Assembly: GCF_040183065.1 (NCBI RefSeq)
Contig: NC_091131.1
Location: forward strand, 12,486,800 to 12,550,799
Direction: 5' to 3'
Source: Periplaneta americana
Lineage: Eukaryota > Arthropoda > Insecta > Blattodea > Blattidae
Length of the DNA: 64,000 nucleotides
Positions 22,481-62,689 of the stretch are shown here, one piece after another (the first letter of the stretch is position 1; every line of letters begins with the position of its first letter). The notes beneath the pieces are model-generated. The model searched no databases. It was given only the letters and a program-made list of their open reading frames with translations, and had not been told where the DNA came from. A program made the position numbers and the translations under genes.

Positions 22481-22481
22481 C
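22430..22481. repeat. (TTA)n microsatellite
   Basis: About 17 TTA units. Confidence 0.98.
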
Positions 22482-22517
22482 CATCACATTTTTATCTATT
22501 TCTTTTACTTGTTGTAT

Positions 22518-22650
22518 GTATGTATTTATTAGCACTGCAGTTGGGTATACATCCAGTGGTGGTGACATATAATACATATACAATAATATTATAATAAAAA
22601 TTACAGCAATACATTGCAATAATTACAGTAATAAAACAATAGCAGTTTCA
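22518..22650 (-). mobile_element. CR1-like LINE 3' terminus
   Basis: 'TATGTATGTATTTATTAGCA' followed by the 'CTGCAGT.GGGTATAC.' hairpin. It matches the termini at 35217 and 49290. Confidence 0.7.
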
Positions 22651-22654
22651 ACAT

Positions 22655-23580
22655 TAAATGTGTATTAAATACATGGCCTTCACTTCTATTTTATACAATG
22701 CATTGATAAGAACAGTAGAGGAGGCAAGACCTGTCCTATGACCTTATCATGTGCTGTGGCTATATCACCAATGGGGTATGGAGGGGAAAGATAGGTTTTA
22801 GTCTAAGATAAACTTCCGTGTCGATAGGTTCATATAATATTAACCATCATGAAACAAACTCTCTTTCTAATGGCTCATTCTTTCCTCACTCACACAGCTC
22901 ACATGCCAGGTCTCGCCTCCCATCTATAATAAACCGACTGTAAGATTTCTGACTTGAAAATAATGATATGATACAAAATTTAAGTGACTTCTTCTCCTGG
23001 ATAAGGCTAAGAATTGGCAGATACATACAGCAAAGACATTGCTTCAGCATTTCAGAAAGAAAATTTAAGTATGTGATCAGCACTTAGCAACGAGATCACA
23101 AAAGTGACAACAATCAGTGAACTAGCCTGTCTTCTTATCATTTTCTTTCATCCAGTTTTCTAGAAGTTTGTACAGCTTTGATGATGTTTCTGGTCATTCC
23201 TGTTAACTGACATTTTTTCTAACTTGAAATAATCAAAAGCTATTTGAGAAGCACCATGGGTAAGAAAAGATTGAAAGGTTTAGCACAATGGTCATCAGCA
23301 CTCGCTGAAATGGGTAAAGGTTAAGCAGTGCAACATAATATGCCCCATCGTGCAGCAGGAAGAGCAAGAGAGCATACCTGCCAGCAGCTACCATAGTGCA
23401 GTCTCTTATCCACGGGTAAGAGACGCTAGCCCGAGGCTGCCCATGGCTAGGAAGCTGTACTTCGAAGAACTAATACATAATTTTGTCAAGGCCAAAGCAA
23501 GAAGGAACGATTTTTAAGGTATGAAAAATGTTACACGTATATTTGTAAAATTTAACTAGAATAAATTCTAAATATCTATT
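22655..23580. other. Unassigned DNA
   Basis: No gene recognised. Confidence 0.45.
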
Positions 23581-23591
23581 TTGTATATGAT

Positions 23592-23592
<1 letters not shown>

Positions 23593-23653
<61 letters not shown>

Positions 23654-24349
23654 TACAGAGTGTTTCAAAAATACGGGGTATAATTTCAGGTATGGATTTC
23701 CCACATGTAGACAATCAAAATAGTTCATTACAACATGTGTCCGGAAATGCTTCATTTCCGAGTTATGGCCTTCACAACATTGAAATTCACCGGAACGTTT
23801 TTCTTTCCGCAGGTCGTTGTCATTACAGAAGATGTTCAAAATGTCCATCTCCTGCTTGAATACAGACTTCACATCGATGTCTCATTGACCTGCGAACACG
23901 ATCCCAAACTCCAGGAGTATTGCGTATGTCCTCAGAACATGCCACAATTCGATTCCGAAGGGATTCCAAATCAGGCACCAGAGACGAATAAACCAATGAT
24001 TTTAAATGGCCCCACAAGTAGAAATCGAGAGGGTTCAGATCAGGTGAGCGTGGAGGCCAAGCAATTGGGCCACCTCCACCTATCCATCGATCAGGAAACC
24101 TTCGATCCAAGTACCGGCGAGCCATACGACTGAAGTGAGGTCTGTATTCAAGCAGGAGGTGGACATTTTGAACATCTTCTGTAATGACAACGACCTGCGG
24201 AAAGAAAAACGTTCCGGTGAATTTCAATGTTCGTGAAGGCCATAACTCGGAAATGAAGCATTTCCGGACACATGTTGTAATGAACTATTTTGATTGTCTA
24301 CATGTGGGAAATACATACCTGAAATTATACCCCATATTTTTGAAACACC

Positions 24350-24383
<34 letters not shown>
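23593..24383. mobile_element. Mariner-type element with long inverted ends inside a (TA)n microsatellite
   Basis: An element at about 23657-24354 has ~210-bp inverted repeats ('AGTGTTTCAAAAATACGGGG' / inverse). The middle encodes the transposase C-terminus on minus ('WPPRSPDLNPLDFYLWGHLK'). (TA)n flanks both sides, 23593-23652 and 24355-24383, as expected for TA-target insertion. Confidence 0.85.
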
Positions 24384-24385
<2 letters not shown>

Positions 24386-24415
24386 CAATATATTCGGTCC
24401 TTTATATTTCTTAAA

Positions 24416-25262
24416 TACAGTAGAACCCTGATTATCTGTCACCCTATTAACCGATTGGCGGATTATCCGACTGTCTATATCTCGCGCTTTTTTTTTTCTT
24501 CAGAAATAAATAACTTATATAAAATACTGTTTTGTATATCATATTAGTAGCACAGTCTAGTATATACAGTCACGAAGCTCAATACGTAGGGAATATGCAT
24601 CCATAGATAGTTGCTAACCACTAGGATCGCTACTACCGCCTCATTACAGACAATACGAAATAGTACCGACACAGTCTATTGTTCCTAGTACCCTCACAAC
24701 TCAAGCTTCGTGACTGTATATACTAGACTATGTTAGTAGGTTCTACATATTATGTTTTTGCTGTAGTGTTTTATTACAAGCCTTTATCGTTACACAGGAT
24801 TGTCTACTGTTCGAATTGCCATTCTATAATATAACATATAAAATGTCTTCCACGGGTGTTAAAAGAAAACAAGTATCGAAAAAAAATGGCGATAATTGAA
24901 TGGTTTGAGAAAGAAAAACTTTGGCTCATCTCACATCAGAAAACGAGATTGGAGTTACAACTGCGCGATTTAATAAAAAAAACAAGGATAAAGAGTAAAA
25001 AGGTATGTAAATCTACAACATGACACCTCCTTTATTCCTGCCTTTCCTGAGACAGTCATTACAAAGGACTTCCTTGTCCTTTAAAAACCCGTCGTTTATA
25101 ACCAGATTTAAATTAGTGAACTTTTGATCCACTACATAGCGAGTTAAATACAAGACCATGGAGGAAATTACAAAATCTTCCATGGTACGGATTATCCGAT
25201 TTTTTTCGATTAACCGTTCAGTCCATCCCCTTCATTACCACGGATAATAGAGGTTCTACTGT
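24416..25262 (+). mobile_element. Tigger/pogo-like transposon relic
   Basis: Ends 'CAGTAGAACCCTGATTATC' and the inverse 'GATAATAGAGGTTCTACTG' with flanking TA. Internal remnants read 'MSSTGVKRKQVS' and 'MAIIEWFEKEK', like pogo N-termini. A MITE sits inside at 24551. Confidence 0.75.
24551..24732. mobile_element. MITE family M copy 2 (182 bp), 7-bp TSD
   Basis: Perfect TTAGTAG at 24544-24550 and 24733-24739. Termini as in copy 1. Confidence 0.93.
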
Positions 25263-26118
25263 ATTCGAGTCAGCATACCCTTACTTACACTATTTACAGC
25301 TTAAAACACAGACAAATCATGACTGCTCTTAACTATGTTGTTCATGTCCTTTCACTTTACTTATCCCTCCTTCTAATTTATCACATTTTATTAAACTACT
25401 TTACTTCTCTTATTCTCAGCTACACTAACAAGCCAATAACGTTAACGATGAAAAGAAGTCTATTTACAACCCATGTATTCCTCACTTCAGTGAGAGATAC
25501 AAAATGAATATTAATACATGGGAAGTGAAAGGACTTCTTTTTGGCGCTACGGGAACTTCATTTAAGTTAACCAAAACCATTCTCCTTTCCCTTAAATTTT
25601 CTAATGAGGACATTAACAAAATTTGTCTAATGATATTGAGACATTCATTATCCATTTTACACAATCACTTGTATAATACTCTGTAATTTTTTTTTTTTAC
25701 TTCATTTCATTACTCTTCAATGTATTTTCATCTCATGTTTCTACGAAATCAAATTGAACTTTATTTTTAAATTTATCATTGTTTGTATTCTCTCCGCAAT
25801 CATATTGTATTTTTAATTTAACCTCTTCTTTGTATTCTGGATCCTAGTGGTCAGCCTAGATTTCGGCCAGATGTCCCAAATTGTGGAATTTGTGTGTACT
25901 AATTTTCTCATTAAACTTCACACCCACCTTTCTCATAACTAACTAAATAATTTCTCCTGTACATAACATAAATACCTTTAAACTTATTTACTATACAAGA
26001 CCTAACCTTGTTGACTACGTCAGGAAAAAAACATAACCTATTATTAAATTCACCATTGGAACAATTTTAACACAATCACAAACACAGTCAATTCTGACTT
26101 GCCATATTTGTAATACAT
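25263..26118. other. Unassigned DNA 3' of the channel gene
   Basis: AT-rich, no gene recognised. Part may be 3' UTR of the minus-strand channel gene. Confidence 0.4.
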
Positions 26119-26124
26119 TTTATT
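26119..26124 (-). terminator. Candidate poly(A) signal of the channel gene
   Basis: An AATAAA on the minus strand lies about 240 nt after the stop codon. It is the nearest canonical hexamer seen. In such AT-rich DNA the match could be chance, and no transcript end is visible from sequence. Confidence 0.3.
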
Positions 26125-26365
26125 TATAGTTACGTATTTCTAATATGCATGGTATTGAAATGATTAAGATATTATAAAACATGTAAGGGTGTCACTTTGT
26201 AAAACTCAACATGGTGAGCCAAGTCTCTAGTTACCGAATCTACAATAAATGTGCACAAGATCTACTGTTAGAGCTCTAAATGCTGTTACAAACATTTTAA
26301 TGACAAGAAAGACATAAGAAAGTTGCTCTTGTGGTGCAATACATGAAATAGTTCTGAAGAATTAT

Positions 26366-54168
<27,803 letters not shown>

Positions 54169-54354
54169 CTATAAAAAAAGAAAAAAATTGAGTCAATGAT
54201 TTCGAAGCCATGTGGGCACAAGGTTCTGACGTTATATTCCACAATGCACCATACGTACTAACACCACATTTAGAAACAGAGTCGTAAGTAAGTTTAAAAA
54301 CTTCGCTCGTGAGTGTGTGTGCGTGTGTGCTTTTTTATTGAGTTCTGTCTTCTA

Positions 54355-55690
54355 CGAAGCGCATCCAGAAAATAAGTTTCCCGATTTTTTCCCCTTGAAA
54401 GTAAACGTAATTAGCCGTGTCAATTGCGCATGCGTAACAGATCTATGACGTATCAATCATATGCCAGCCGGACAGGTCCCGCCTGGTGCCAGTAGCGTGG
54501 CAGCAGTGGTCCGAAATGGAAGCTCTTATTCCTTCTCCCGCCGTCTGCGAGGTTTGGTCGGTGATAAAGTTCTTTAATGCACAGAGCATTGCGCCAATTG
54601 AAATTCATCGGCAGCTCTGTCAGGTCTATGGGCCGAACATCATGAGTAAGCAGATGGTGCGTTGCTGGTGTAGGCAGTTTTCCGAAGGTCGTCAAAGTGT
54701 CCATGATGAAGAGCGCAGTGGGCGACCGTCCCTCATCAGTGATGATCATGTTGAGCTGGTGCGGCAGTGCATCATGGAGAACCGTCGCTTCACGATTACA
54801 GAGCTGAGCAGCCATTTTCCGCAGATATCGTGATCCTTGTTGCATGAGATTGTCACTAAGCACCTGCTGTTCAAAAAAGTGTGTGCCAGGTGGGTGCCAA
54901 AAACCTGACACCCGAACACAAAATGCAACGCTTAGGAGCAACACTGACATTTCTGCAACAGTATCACAATGACGGCGACGAGTTCCTCGACAGGATCGTC
55001 ACGAGCGATGAGACTTGGATTTCGCACTTCACCCTGGAAACCAAGCAGCAGTCAATGCATTGGCGGCATAGTGGATCTCCGGTCAGGACGAAATTCAAAC
55101 AGACGCTGTCGGCATGGAAAGTGATGTGCACGGTGTTCTGGGACAGGAAGGGCATTCTGCTCATTGACTTCCTTCCAAGAGGTGAAACAGTGAACGCTGA
55201 TCGTTACTGTGAAACACTGAGAAAAAATTGCGACGTGCCATTCAAAACAAGAGGCGTTGAATGCTTACTGCAGCTGTTGTGCTCCTCCATGACAATGCTC
55301 GTCCACATATGGCTCGGTGCACAGCAGCTGTTTTGACGGAATTTGGCTGGGAGTTGTTTGATCACCCACCCTACAGTCCTGATCTTGCTCCCAGCGATTT
55401 TCACGTTTTCTTGCACCTCAAGAAATTCCTGTCCTCCGGTGAGCGTTTTGGCAATGACGAAGAGCTGAAAACGTCTGTCACACGCTGGTTCTATTCACAG
55501 GCGGCAGAGTTCTACGACAGAGGGATACAAAAGTTGATCCCACGACACGACAAGTGTCTCAATTCTGATGGTGGCTATGTTGAAAAATAGCTGAAACATT
55601 GCTGTACCTGTTGCCAATAAATGTTTTCCTGAAAGTGTGTGTTCTTTTTTTTTTTTTAAATAGGGAAACTTACTTTCTGGATGCGCCTCG
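54355..55690 (+). mobile_element. Mariner transposon, near full length, inactivated (1336 bp)
   Basis: Inverted ends CGAAGCGCATCCAGAAA / CGAGGCGCATCCAGAAA with TA on both flanks. The transposase reads from the HTH domain ('SVIKFFNAQSIAPIEIHRQL') through 'VTSDETWISHF' (first D) and 'LLHDNARPHMA' (second D) to 'YSPDLAPSDFHVF' (third D, D34D spacing). At least one stop (about 54831) and two frameshifts break it. Confidence 0.95.
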
Positions 55691-55765
55691 TATTATCCTG
55701 TGACAAACAAATTTCTCACTTCTTGAAAGTGGTAGAGCTTGAGTTCAGATAATCTCTGTTAAATG

Positions 55766-56606
55766 CAGTGGCGTAGCATGAAATTTTGAGTAGGGGAAGC
55801 TAACTCAAGTTGTCTTTCATGCAATATGAGAAAACGTATTACAAAAATACAGTCTTAAAATAAATAGTACTCAATTTCAAGTCAGCAGTCGAAGATTGGT
55901 TGGAATATCGTAAGTAACACCAGTAAGGCATGACCTCAAATGATACGTAGTAAAATATGATTTCACGGTTTACACATATCTCTTAACAAATAGACACGTA
56001 TACGTATATCATTAGCTCACTCCCTGTCATACTTAGAGAAATCACAATATTAGTATTATTACGTAAGTATGCGTCTGTCTTTTGGTTGTGTCCTTCATTG
56101 ACAGCAAGGGAGTCGGTCATTTGGTTTTTAAATCACACTTTTGTTCGTAAGTCAGTTTTGATAATACAATTGTCCTAAAAAAATTCAAGTATAAATTAGT
56201 GTCAGGAACTTATTTCGCTCATTATTTATTATATCAGCCACAATGCACACTAACACTTCAACTGAACACAACTGACGAAAAGGGATAACTCGGAAACTAC
56301 TTATTTTAAATGTTAAAGCTAGCTTCTTGCGAGCCTTGCGACTAGGGTAGCTTAGGAAGGGATGGAAAATCTGCGGGGTGGATTACACAGAAGAAACCGG
56401 TCTGCTTGGAAGCTGGTGTGTGCAGGCTTCTTGTTTACTGCTGCATCACAAATCATCCTGAGCTGCCGCATCACAATATTTAATGCGTAAATATAAATTC
56501 TATTAAAACTAATAAATAATTTTCTTCATAAACTGCAGGTTTATTATGAAATTATTATTAACTGGGGAAGCTAAGCTTTTTAGCTTACATTGACGCTACG
56601 CCACTG
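55766..56606. mobile_element. hAT-type MITE (841 bp), 8-bp TSD
   Basis: Ends CAGTGGCGTAGC / GCTACGCCACTG. Perfect GTTAAATG at 55758-55765 and 56607-56614. A second internal repeat 'GGGGAAGCTAA' occurs near each end. No coding. Confidence 0.92.
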
Positions 56607-56614
56607 GTTAAATG

Positions 56615-57060
56615 TCTAATGCCAGCTCAGTTTATTAAACTAATGATAGCATTTCAGATTTTACATACCTTTGACTCTAAGATGGTTCTTAAAACAAGAG
56701 TGCCAGGTCCTGTTTTTCTATTGGAGATCATTTTTATTTTGTTGCCATCTTCTCTGAAAATTGAAAGTACCTATAAGTCATTTTCAATGATATATTCAGT
56801 GGCGGCTAGGGTTGCCAGATTTTAAATCTACCAAGGAGGGACATCCTTTTTCTATGATATAGCCTACGTTTTGTCTTATAGGAAGAGTGACATGAATATG
56901 GGCAGAGTTGACATTTTCGTGACTGTGCAAAAACAATTAATAAAAAATTGTCACTTTACATGCAGTTCAAGAAACCAATATGAATCTCAAAATTGTAATG
57001 TTAATAAAAAAAACATATTGTAGGTACAGGTTTCCAAGTGCCAAACAATATTTATCTGAA
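56615..57060. other. Unassigned DNA
   Basis: No gene recognised. Confidence 0.5.
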
Positions 57061-57064
57061 TAAT

Positions 57065-57160
57065 TTCGATGGAAAAATTGTTCCGGGGTCGGGCATCGAA
57101 CCCGGGACCTTTGGTTAAATGTACCAATGCTCTACCAACTGAGCTACCCGCGAACTCTAC
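57065..57160 (-). mobile_element. tRNA-like SINE head, family C
   Basis: The minus strand reads 'GGGTAGCTCAGTTGGTAGAG' (A box) and 'GGTTCGATGCCC' (B box). The anticodon-like loop lacks U33, so it is a SINE or tRNA pseudogene rather than a working tRNA. Confidence 0.65.
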
Positions 57161-57185
57161 CAGATGCCGATCCAGTTTTTCCATC

Positions 57186-58280
57186 TATATCCACAGACCT
57201 CAAAGTGGGCTGACAACCATCAAGCAACCATCATTGAGTGCACACTAACTCTGTGTGATTTATTTATCTGGCTGTAAGTTACATCACGTCTCTGACGTAT
57301 TTCTGAAGGACTTGTAGCAAAAATATGTTATGCCAAATTATTAACTTAATGAATTAATAGTAATTCTGTCTCATAGATTTTCCCAACTGTTTATTATTAA
57401 TTATAAAGCACAAATTTCAAAAGACCACATGTGACAAAATATTTAAATTTCAATGTTTATTAATTGATTACAATGACATAAAATTTATTGATACCTAAAT
57501 TCATATTTATTTTGTGATTTCACATACTACTGTTCCAAACACATCATTTAACATACAATAACATTTTCAGAGTTATATACATATTTATCACTGGACTTCA
57601 ACATTTTCAATAAGTTTTTTTTTTTTTTTTCTGTGCCATACATTTATGATTAATGCCTATTTTTTAAAATTAGAAATATATTCAACACTGAACTCGCTGC
57701 CACAAAATCTTACACTTGCCAAAATATTCGTTTTTTTCCAATGTGCAGACCTACATTGTTAAGAAAATTAATTCAAATTTAATTTAATTATTTAGATCTA
57801 GAAGAAAATCAGTGGCGGTGAATCCATGTTAGCATTAGCAATGCTAACATTTTGAAAGTTATTTTGTTAAAATTTTATTTTAGCTGAAATAAGTTGTATT
57901 TTATAGTTACTTCTTATGCATATTAATTAAAATATAAACATCATTTTTTGGTCAGGCCGGAAAATATTTGCTAGAATGATTGGTTTTTGTTACGTATGAA
58001 TAGTTCTTGTTAGCGATGTCACTTATGCTAAGACTGGAACTAGCAACCGGTGTTAAGTGTATGTGCTTTGCGAGATGTGCTCCCTCTCTCCTCTCCCCTA
58101 GATCATGAGTGAAAACTTTGAGTGAGAAGCAAATCATGTTAGCGATTTTGGGAACACTTATGTGAGAATAAAAGTGGCATCATTAATATAGATAGTGAAA
58201 TAAATCGAAATGAGTGACTTAGATTGCTCATAGAACAGTTATTAAAACAATCATTTGGCAGTATAAATTACAATTAAAAA
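57186..58280. other. Unassigned AT-rich DNA
   Basis: No gene. 'TGTTAGCATTAGCAATGCTA' near 57828 is a near-palindrome. Confidence 0.45.
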
Positions 58281-58287
58281 ATATATA

Positions 58288-59376
58288 AGGGCTTTCATTT
58301 CAAAATTTCCCAGTCTAAATAAGTAATTATTTAAATTGAATTGAAATTTCAAATGGTACCCCTATATTTTTATGCAATTAAATATGAAATAGTATTAAAT
58401 TGTTTATACACCTCATTTATTTGTTTTCGCATCTTTTGTTTTCTATCGTTGCCTGGCAATCTGTATTTTTGTTATTATCAGTTGATTGTAGGATGAAAAA
58501 ACAGCTTATTTTGTGTAATTTCCTAAATTTAATCAATATGGATGATTTATGTTCCCTCTTGAAGAGTATACACCATTTTAAAATAATTTAATACACAAAC
58601 ACAACTATTACATGAAAATATGCTCGATAAGTTTTTGTAGCTTTATTCTCTTCAGCTCTAATCAACAATAACAACAATCCAGGTTGCCAGGCGATGATAG
58701 AAAACAAATTAATGAGTTGTATAAACAATTGAGTACCTACTCTTTCATATTTAAATATAAAAATGTTGTTGTTGTTGTTTTCTAATGCCAGGCGTTTGAC
58801 AATAAAGTCATTTGACCTCTTGCACTCCAATATTTTTCAAAGATATTATCATGACTAGCCACTGAAGCACAGATTTTGAGGTGTTCCGGATCCATTTCTT
58901 GGTTTGAGTTGCACAATGGGCAGTTAGGGGACTGATATATTCCAATTCTATGCAGGTGTTTGGCCAAACAATCATGGCCTGTTGCCAATCTAAATGCAGC
59001 TACAGACGATTTTCGTGGTAAATCGGGAATTAACTGTGGATTTTGATGCAGAGAGTTCCATTTTTTCCCTTGGGATTGAGTTATCAAATTTTGTTTGTTG
59101 AAGTCTAAGTATGTAGATTTAATAATACATCTCTTCACAGAGTAATACGTAGATTTAGTAACAGGTCTGTAAGTAGCAGTGCTGCCCTTCTTAAGTATAA
59201 AAATATAAGGGTGCCATTTGAAATTTGAAAGTGGGGGTGGGGGTGAAATCTAAAATGCAATTAAGCCTGGTTTCAGACTTCTCCCTCAATATCTAAATTG
59301 GCGTGTTTTTTGTTTAAATTGAATTCAATTTAAATAATTAGTTACTTAGACTGGGAAATTTTGAAATGAAAGCCCT
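58288..59376. mobile_element. Foldback element with nested LINE
   Basis: The outer ends (58288 onward, 'AGGGCTTTCATTTCAAAATT', and the inverse to 59376) pair over about 55 bp. Inner arms 58399-58470 and 58678-58735 also pair. A LINE fragment lies at 58767-59192. Confidence 0.65.
58767..59192 (-). mobile_element. LINE family R 3' end with zinc-knuckle C-terminus
   Basis: The minus frame 59138-58782 reads 'NLITQSQGKKWNSLHQNPQL' and 'CPLCNSNQEMDPEHLKIC', the CCHC-type C-terminus that the 20270 copy lost after its frameshift. Confidence 0.9.
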
Positions 59377-59449
59377 GTGTAATTGAAACAGGAAGATCAC
59401 TCCACCTCTAAACAATTTTAATGGATTTCTGCATTGTGTAGGCCTGTCT

Positions 59450-60095
59450 CCATTCTCCTGTAACTTCATCCCTCTTAGTCCCAAATATTTTCCTAAGTAG
59501 GTACCTTATTCTCAAACACCCTTAGTCTCCGTTCCTCTCTAAAAGTGAGAATCCAAGTTTCACAACCATTCAGAACAACCAGTAATATAAGTGTTTCAGC
59601 TTTCTTGAGAGCAGAATGGATGACTAAAGCTTCTCAACCGAATAATAACAGGTATTTACCATTCTGCGTTTAATTTCCTCCTGAGTGCCATTTATATTTT
59701 TACATAATGTTGCACCAATATATTTGAGTCCACACCTGTGGAGTAACGGTCAGCGCGTCTGGCTGCGAAACCAGGTGGCCCGGGTTCGAATCCCGGTCGG
59801 GGCAAGTTACCTGGTTGAGGTTTTTCCGGAGTTTTCCCTCAACCCAATATGAGCAAATGCTGGGTAACTTTCGGTGCTGTACCCTGGACTCATTTCACCG
59901 GCATTATCACCTTCATTTCATTCAGACGCTAAATAACCTAGATGTTGATACAGCGTCGTAAAATAACCCAATAAAAAAAAAGATATTTGAAAAGGGCAAA
60001 TTTCCATTTTTATATTTCCATTTCGTAGGCCTACTATGTTCTGGGCACGAGACATAATCATGTATTTTGTCTTTTCGGGATTTACTTCCAAAATA
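59450..60095 (-). mobile_element. LINE (RTE-like) relic split by a SINE
   Basis: Minus remnants of the 'VLYGCETWILTF' and '[13 protein letters not shown]' regions lie on both sides of the SINE at 59729. Confidence 0.8.
59729..59982 (+). mobile_element. SINE family A copy 7
   Basis: Complete. ATATTTGA flanks it at 59720-59727 and 59983-59990. Confidence 0.93.
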
Positions 60096-61524
60096 TAGAC
60101 TGTAAATGCTGTTTTAAATTGTTTGACTAATTTTGAGTTTTACATGCACACTCTCTCTATCTCTCTCTCTCTAATCGCAGCCTTTAATGAGTATGGAATT
60201 AACTTCGATAATGAATATAAATAGATTAAATAAGGAGATATTTCTGCATTCTGCTTTGGCCAACCTGCTAGCACGGCGGGAAAAATGGTGACTGGCAGGA
60301 GGGTTTGTCCATAGGTCATGGTATGATTTTGTATAGTAGTGGTTGTTTGGTTGAAGGTAGTTGACGGCAGAGCTGAGAAATAGCAGATTCTTGTTCGTAT
60401 GAGTGTCTGTTGGACCATAAGAATTAATATTATCAGAGTAAGTATGAATATTTTGTATTACAAGTGAAGTTGGGGGGGAAAACACAAACCTTATCGCACC
60501 GTTGCGAAATCTGTATCCAATTCAAAACAACACGTAGACGTCGGCATACGCCATTTCCATAATATTTAGGAATACATCAAGGTTACTGTATTTTTCTGAT
60601 GTGCGTTTCACAGGTTGTTTCATTTGAGGTGTATCCATTTGAAATGTGGGGAAAAAAGAGTTTTTCATGGCACGCTGCTATGAAGTTTACAGCCTTTCTC
60701 ACGGATAAATCTACTGTTACGTAACTTCGTAAAATGTATAGGTACAATTTATAACGTTACAGGACGTAATAACTTAATCGTGTCTTGTAAAATACGGTTT
60801 TGCGTTCTGCCCAGACTGTTTTTTAAAGAAAAGGTACCTTACCTTCCTGGAATAGATGTATTATTTTATGCCATAACATTTATTTTGAGCTTTTATGAAG
60901 TAGTAGGCGTGTTACCTCGTCTGTATGGAGTTCACTGTAAAGCAATTGCCAAGTTCAGTCCTTAGAGGTAAGAAATGGTCACAGCAGTTGAACGATTTAT
61001 CATTCCATTTACACTCGGTTAGTATATCCTCACACTTTATAGCTGCCTGTAAAAATAGAGAAAAAATTATTTTGCAAGCTGTTTTATGTCATACCCATAT
61101 AATAATAGCCATAATAGGCCTAGTTGAAAAATGCATTTTGGTCACGCGTTCGAAAGAAGAGCTGGATTATTCAATTTATGTGGCATTGGGTAGTGACACG
61201 TATTTGGATGTGGAATATAAACTTCAATTTTATGTTACAGATCATATTAGACTTCCGAAAACTGTGCACTATAAACCTAAATAAGTTTACATTTCGCGGT
61301 AGTTATTTCCTTGTGCCAAATTCAACGTTGATCAGTGACGGACATCATCGAGCATCAGTGACAGGTTAGGTTTGTTCATGGTTTTGGTTTGCCTTGGATA
61401 CAAAAAACCTGAACCTTCGAACCAAACTGTCACTGATCCACGATGATGTCCGCCATACTGACCATCGTTCAGTTTGGTAGGTCTACAACGAAATAATTAC
61501 CATTTTTTATAGTAACCTTGTAGG
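60096..61524. other. Unassigned DNA with one hairpin
   Basis: (CT)n at about 60150. 'CAGTGACGGACATCATCG' (about 61334) pairs with 'CGATGATGTCCGCC...' (about 61441), a loose palindrome spanning about 61330-61460. Two overlapping + ORFs (to 61369) have no recognisable domain. Confidence 0.4.
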
Positions 61525-61531
61525 CTAATAC

Positions 61532-61703
61532 CACAGTCTAGTACATACAGTCACGAAGCTCGAGTTTTTGAGGGTACTAGGACTGTGTCGGTACTATTTC
61601 GCATTGCCTGTGATGCGATAGTAGCGATCCTAGTGGTTAGCAACTATCTATGGATGCATATTCCCTACGTCTTGAGTTCCGTGACTGTATATACTAGATT
61701 GTG
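61532..61703. mobile_element. MITE family M copy 4 (172 bp)
   Basis: Both ends match the family. Flanks CTAATAC and CTAACTT agree only in part, so this is the oldest or most mutated copy. Confidence 0.85.
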
Positions 61704-61732
61704 CTAACTTAATACTATAATTATAATTAGGT

Positions 61733-61908
61733 GAAGAGCGACTTCCGCCGATTTTGGAATAGACACCGACGCATTTGAACTGCCAACGTAGAAAACAAAA
61801 ATTCACACTCAATTGCTTTCACCTTCATCTTGACGGGATAATAAAAGCCTAAACTAACCTAACCTAACCGTGTCGGTGTTTATTCCAAAATCGGCGGAAG
61901 TCGCTCAA
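61733..61908. mobile_element. MITE-like hairpin element
   Basis: 'GCGACTTCCGCCGATTTTGG' at 61737 pairs with 61886-61905 in inverse orientation, extending about 35 bp. The interior contains CCTAACCTAACC. Confidence 0.75.
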
Positions 61909-61909
61909 C

Positions 61910-62685
61910 GCTCGTTTAAGCCTATAATTATGTAAAAGGACTACGGGAAATCAAGTTTACTTTCCTCTTAAAATTGTTTCAACTTTTCTCATCCAACGTA
62001 GTCCATATTAGTGCCAAAGTAGGCTTAAAGGTACAATTTTTATTGTACAGTATTGTTCATATTGAAAACGTCTTTTCGGACTAGGTGAGGCATTGTTCGG
62101 GAAGAAAGGCATTGTTCAGTAACATTCTGATAACCCACTTTGAAAACAGATCATTTTCGATTCTTTGGTCCCAGGCACATGCATTCTTTGTAGAGACTCT
62201 GTAAACAATTTATGCAGTCATTTTGGGTAACTTTGTACCACTTTTATCATATTTTTATACTTACCTAAAATAATGTCATATTGAAATTGATGTTTAAAAG
62301 TAAATTATTTCAGAAAACGACTTATTTTATGGTTGAGACATAATAAACACCAAAAATCATATTTTAAGTAGATGAAATTTGACATTTAATGTAGTACAAA
62401 GTTACACGGGTAAGTGGGGTAATTTTGTGCCACACACGTGTTATCCTATTAAGTTCAGTTCTCTATATTCCCCTTCAAATTCAAGATAATTTTTGATTAT
62501 AAGTTACAATAAGAAAATACATGAAATTTTATTTCATATGAAAGCACAAAAAAAAAGGTTTATTGAAAACGTAGAACATTAATTACTGTAACAATAAAAC
62601 ATACTAGCACTACAACAGAAAATATACACACAATTGTTATGTGTTTATTGCCTACATATATGTTTGATACAAGTTATTTTTAATT
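61910..62685. other. Unassigned DNA
   Basis: 'GGGTAACTTTGTACCAC' (62225) and 'GGGTAATTTTGTGCCAC' (62418) form a direct repeat pair. No gene. Confidence 0.45.
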
Positions 62686-62689
62686 TGCT

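Noticed and set aside
22256-22619. ORFs of poly-Tyr, poly-Ile or poly-Asn
   Set aside because: Translation of a (TTA)n microsatellite.
23576-24442. Several ORFs with 'YIYIYIY' stretches
   Set aside because: Microsatellite (TA)n joined to the inverted ends of a transposon.
57065-57160. Functional tRNA gene on minus
   Set aside because: A and B boxes are present, but the anticodon loop lacks U33 and the acceptor stem is not clean; it is better explained as a SINE head.
60140-60485. Minus-strand ORFs of 92 and 104 aa as N-terminal channel exons
   Set aside because: They lack DEG/ENaC motifs such as a TM1 region or a 'FPAVTIC'-type block.
60925-61369. Host exon on + (119-aa and 81-aa ORFs)
   Set aside because: No recognisable domain or convincing splice sites, and the end overlaps a palindrome.
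61855-61868. Telomeric repeat (CCTAA)n
   Set aside because: Fewer than three units, inside a MITE hairpin; no telomere.
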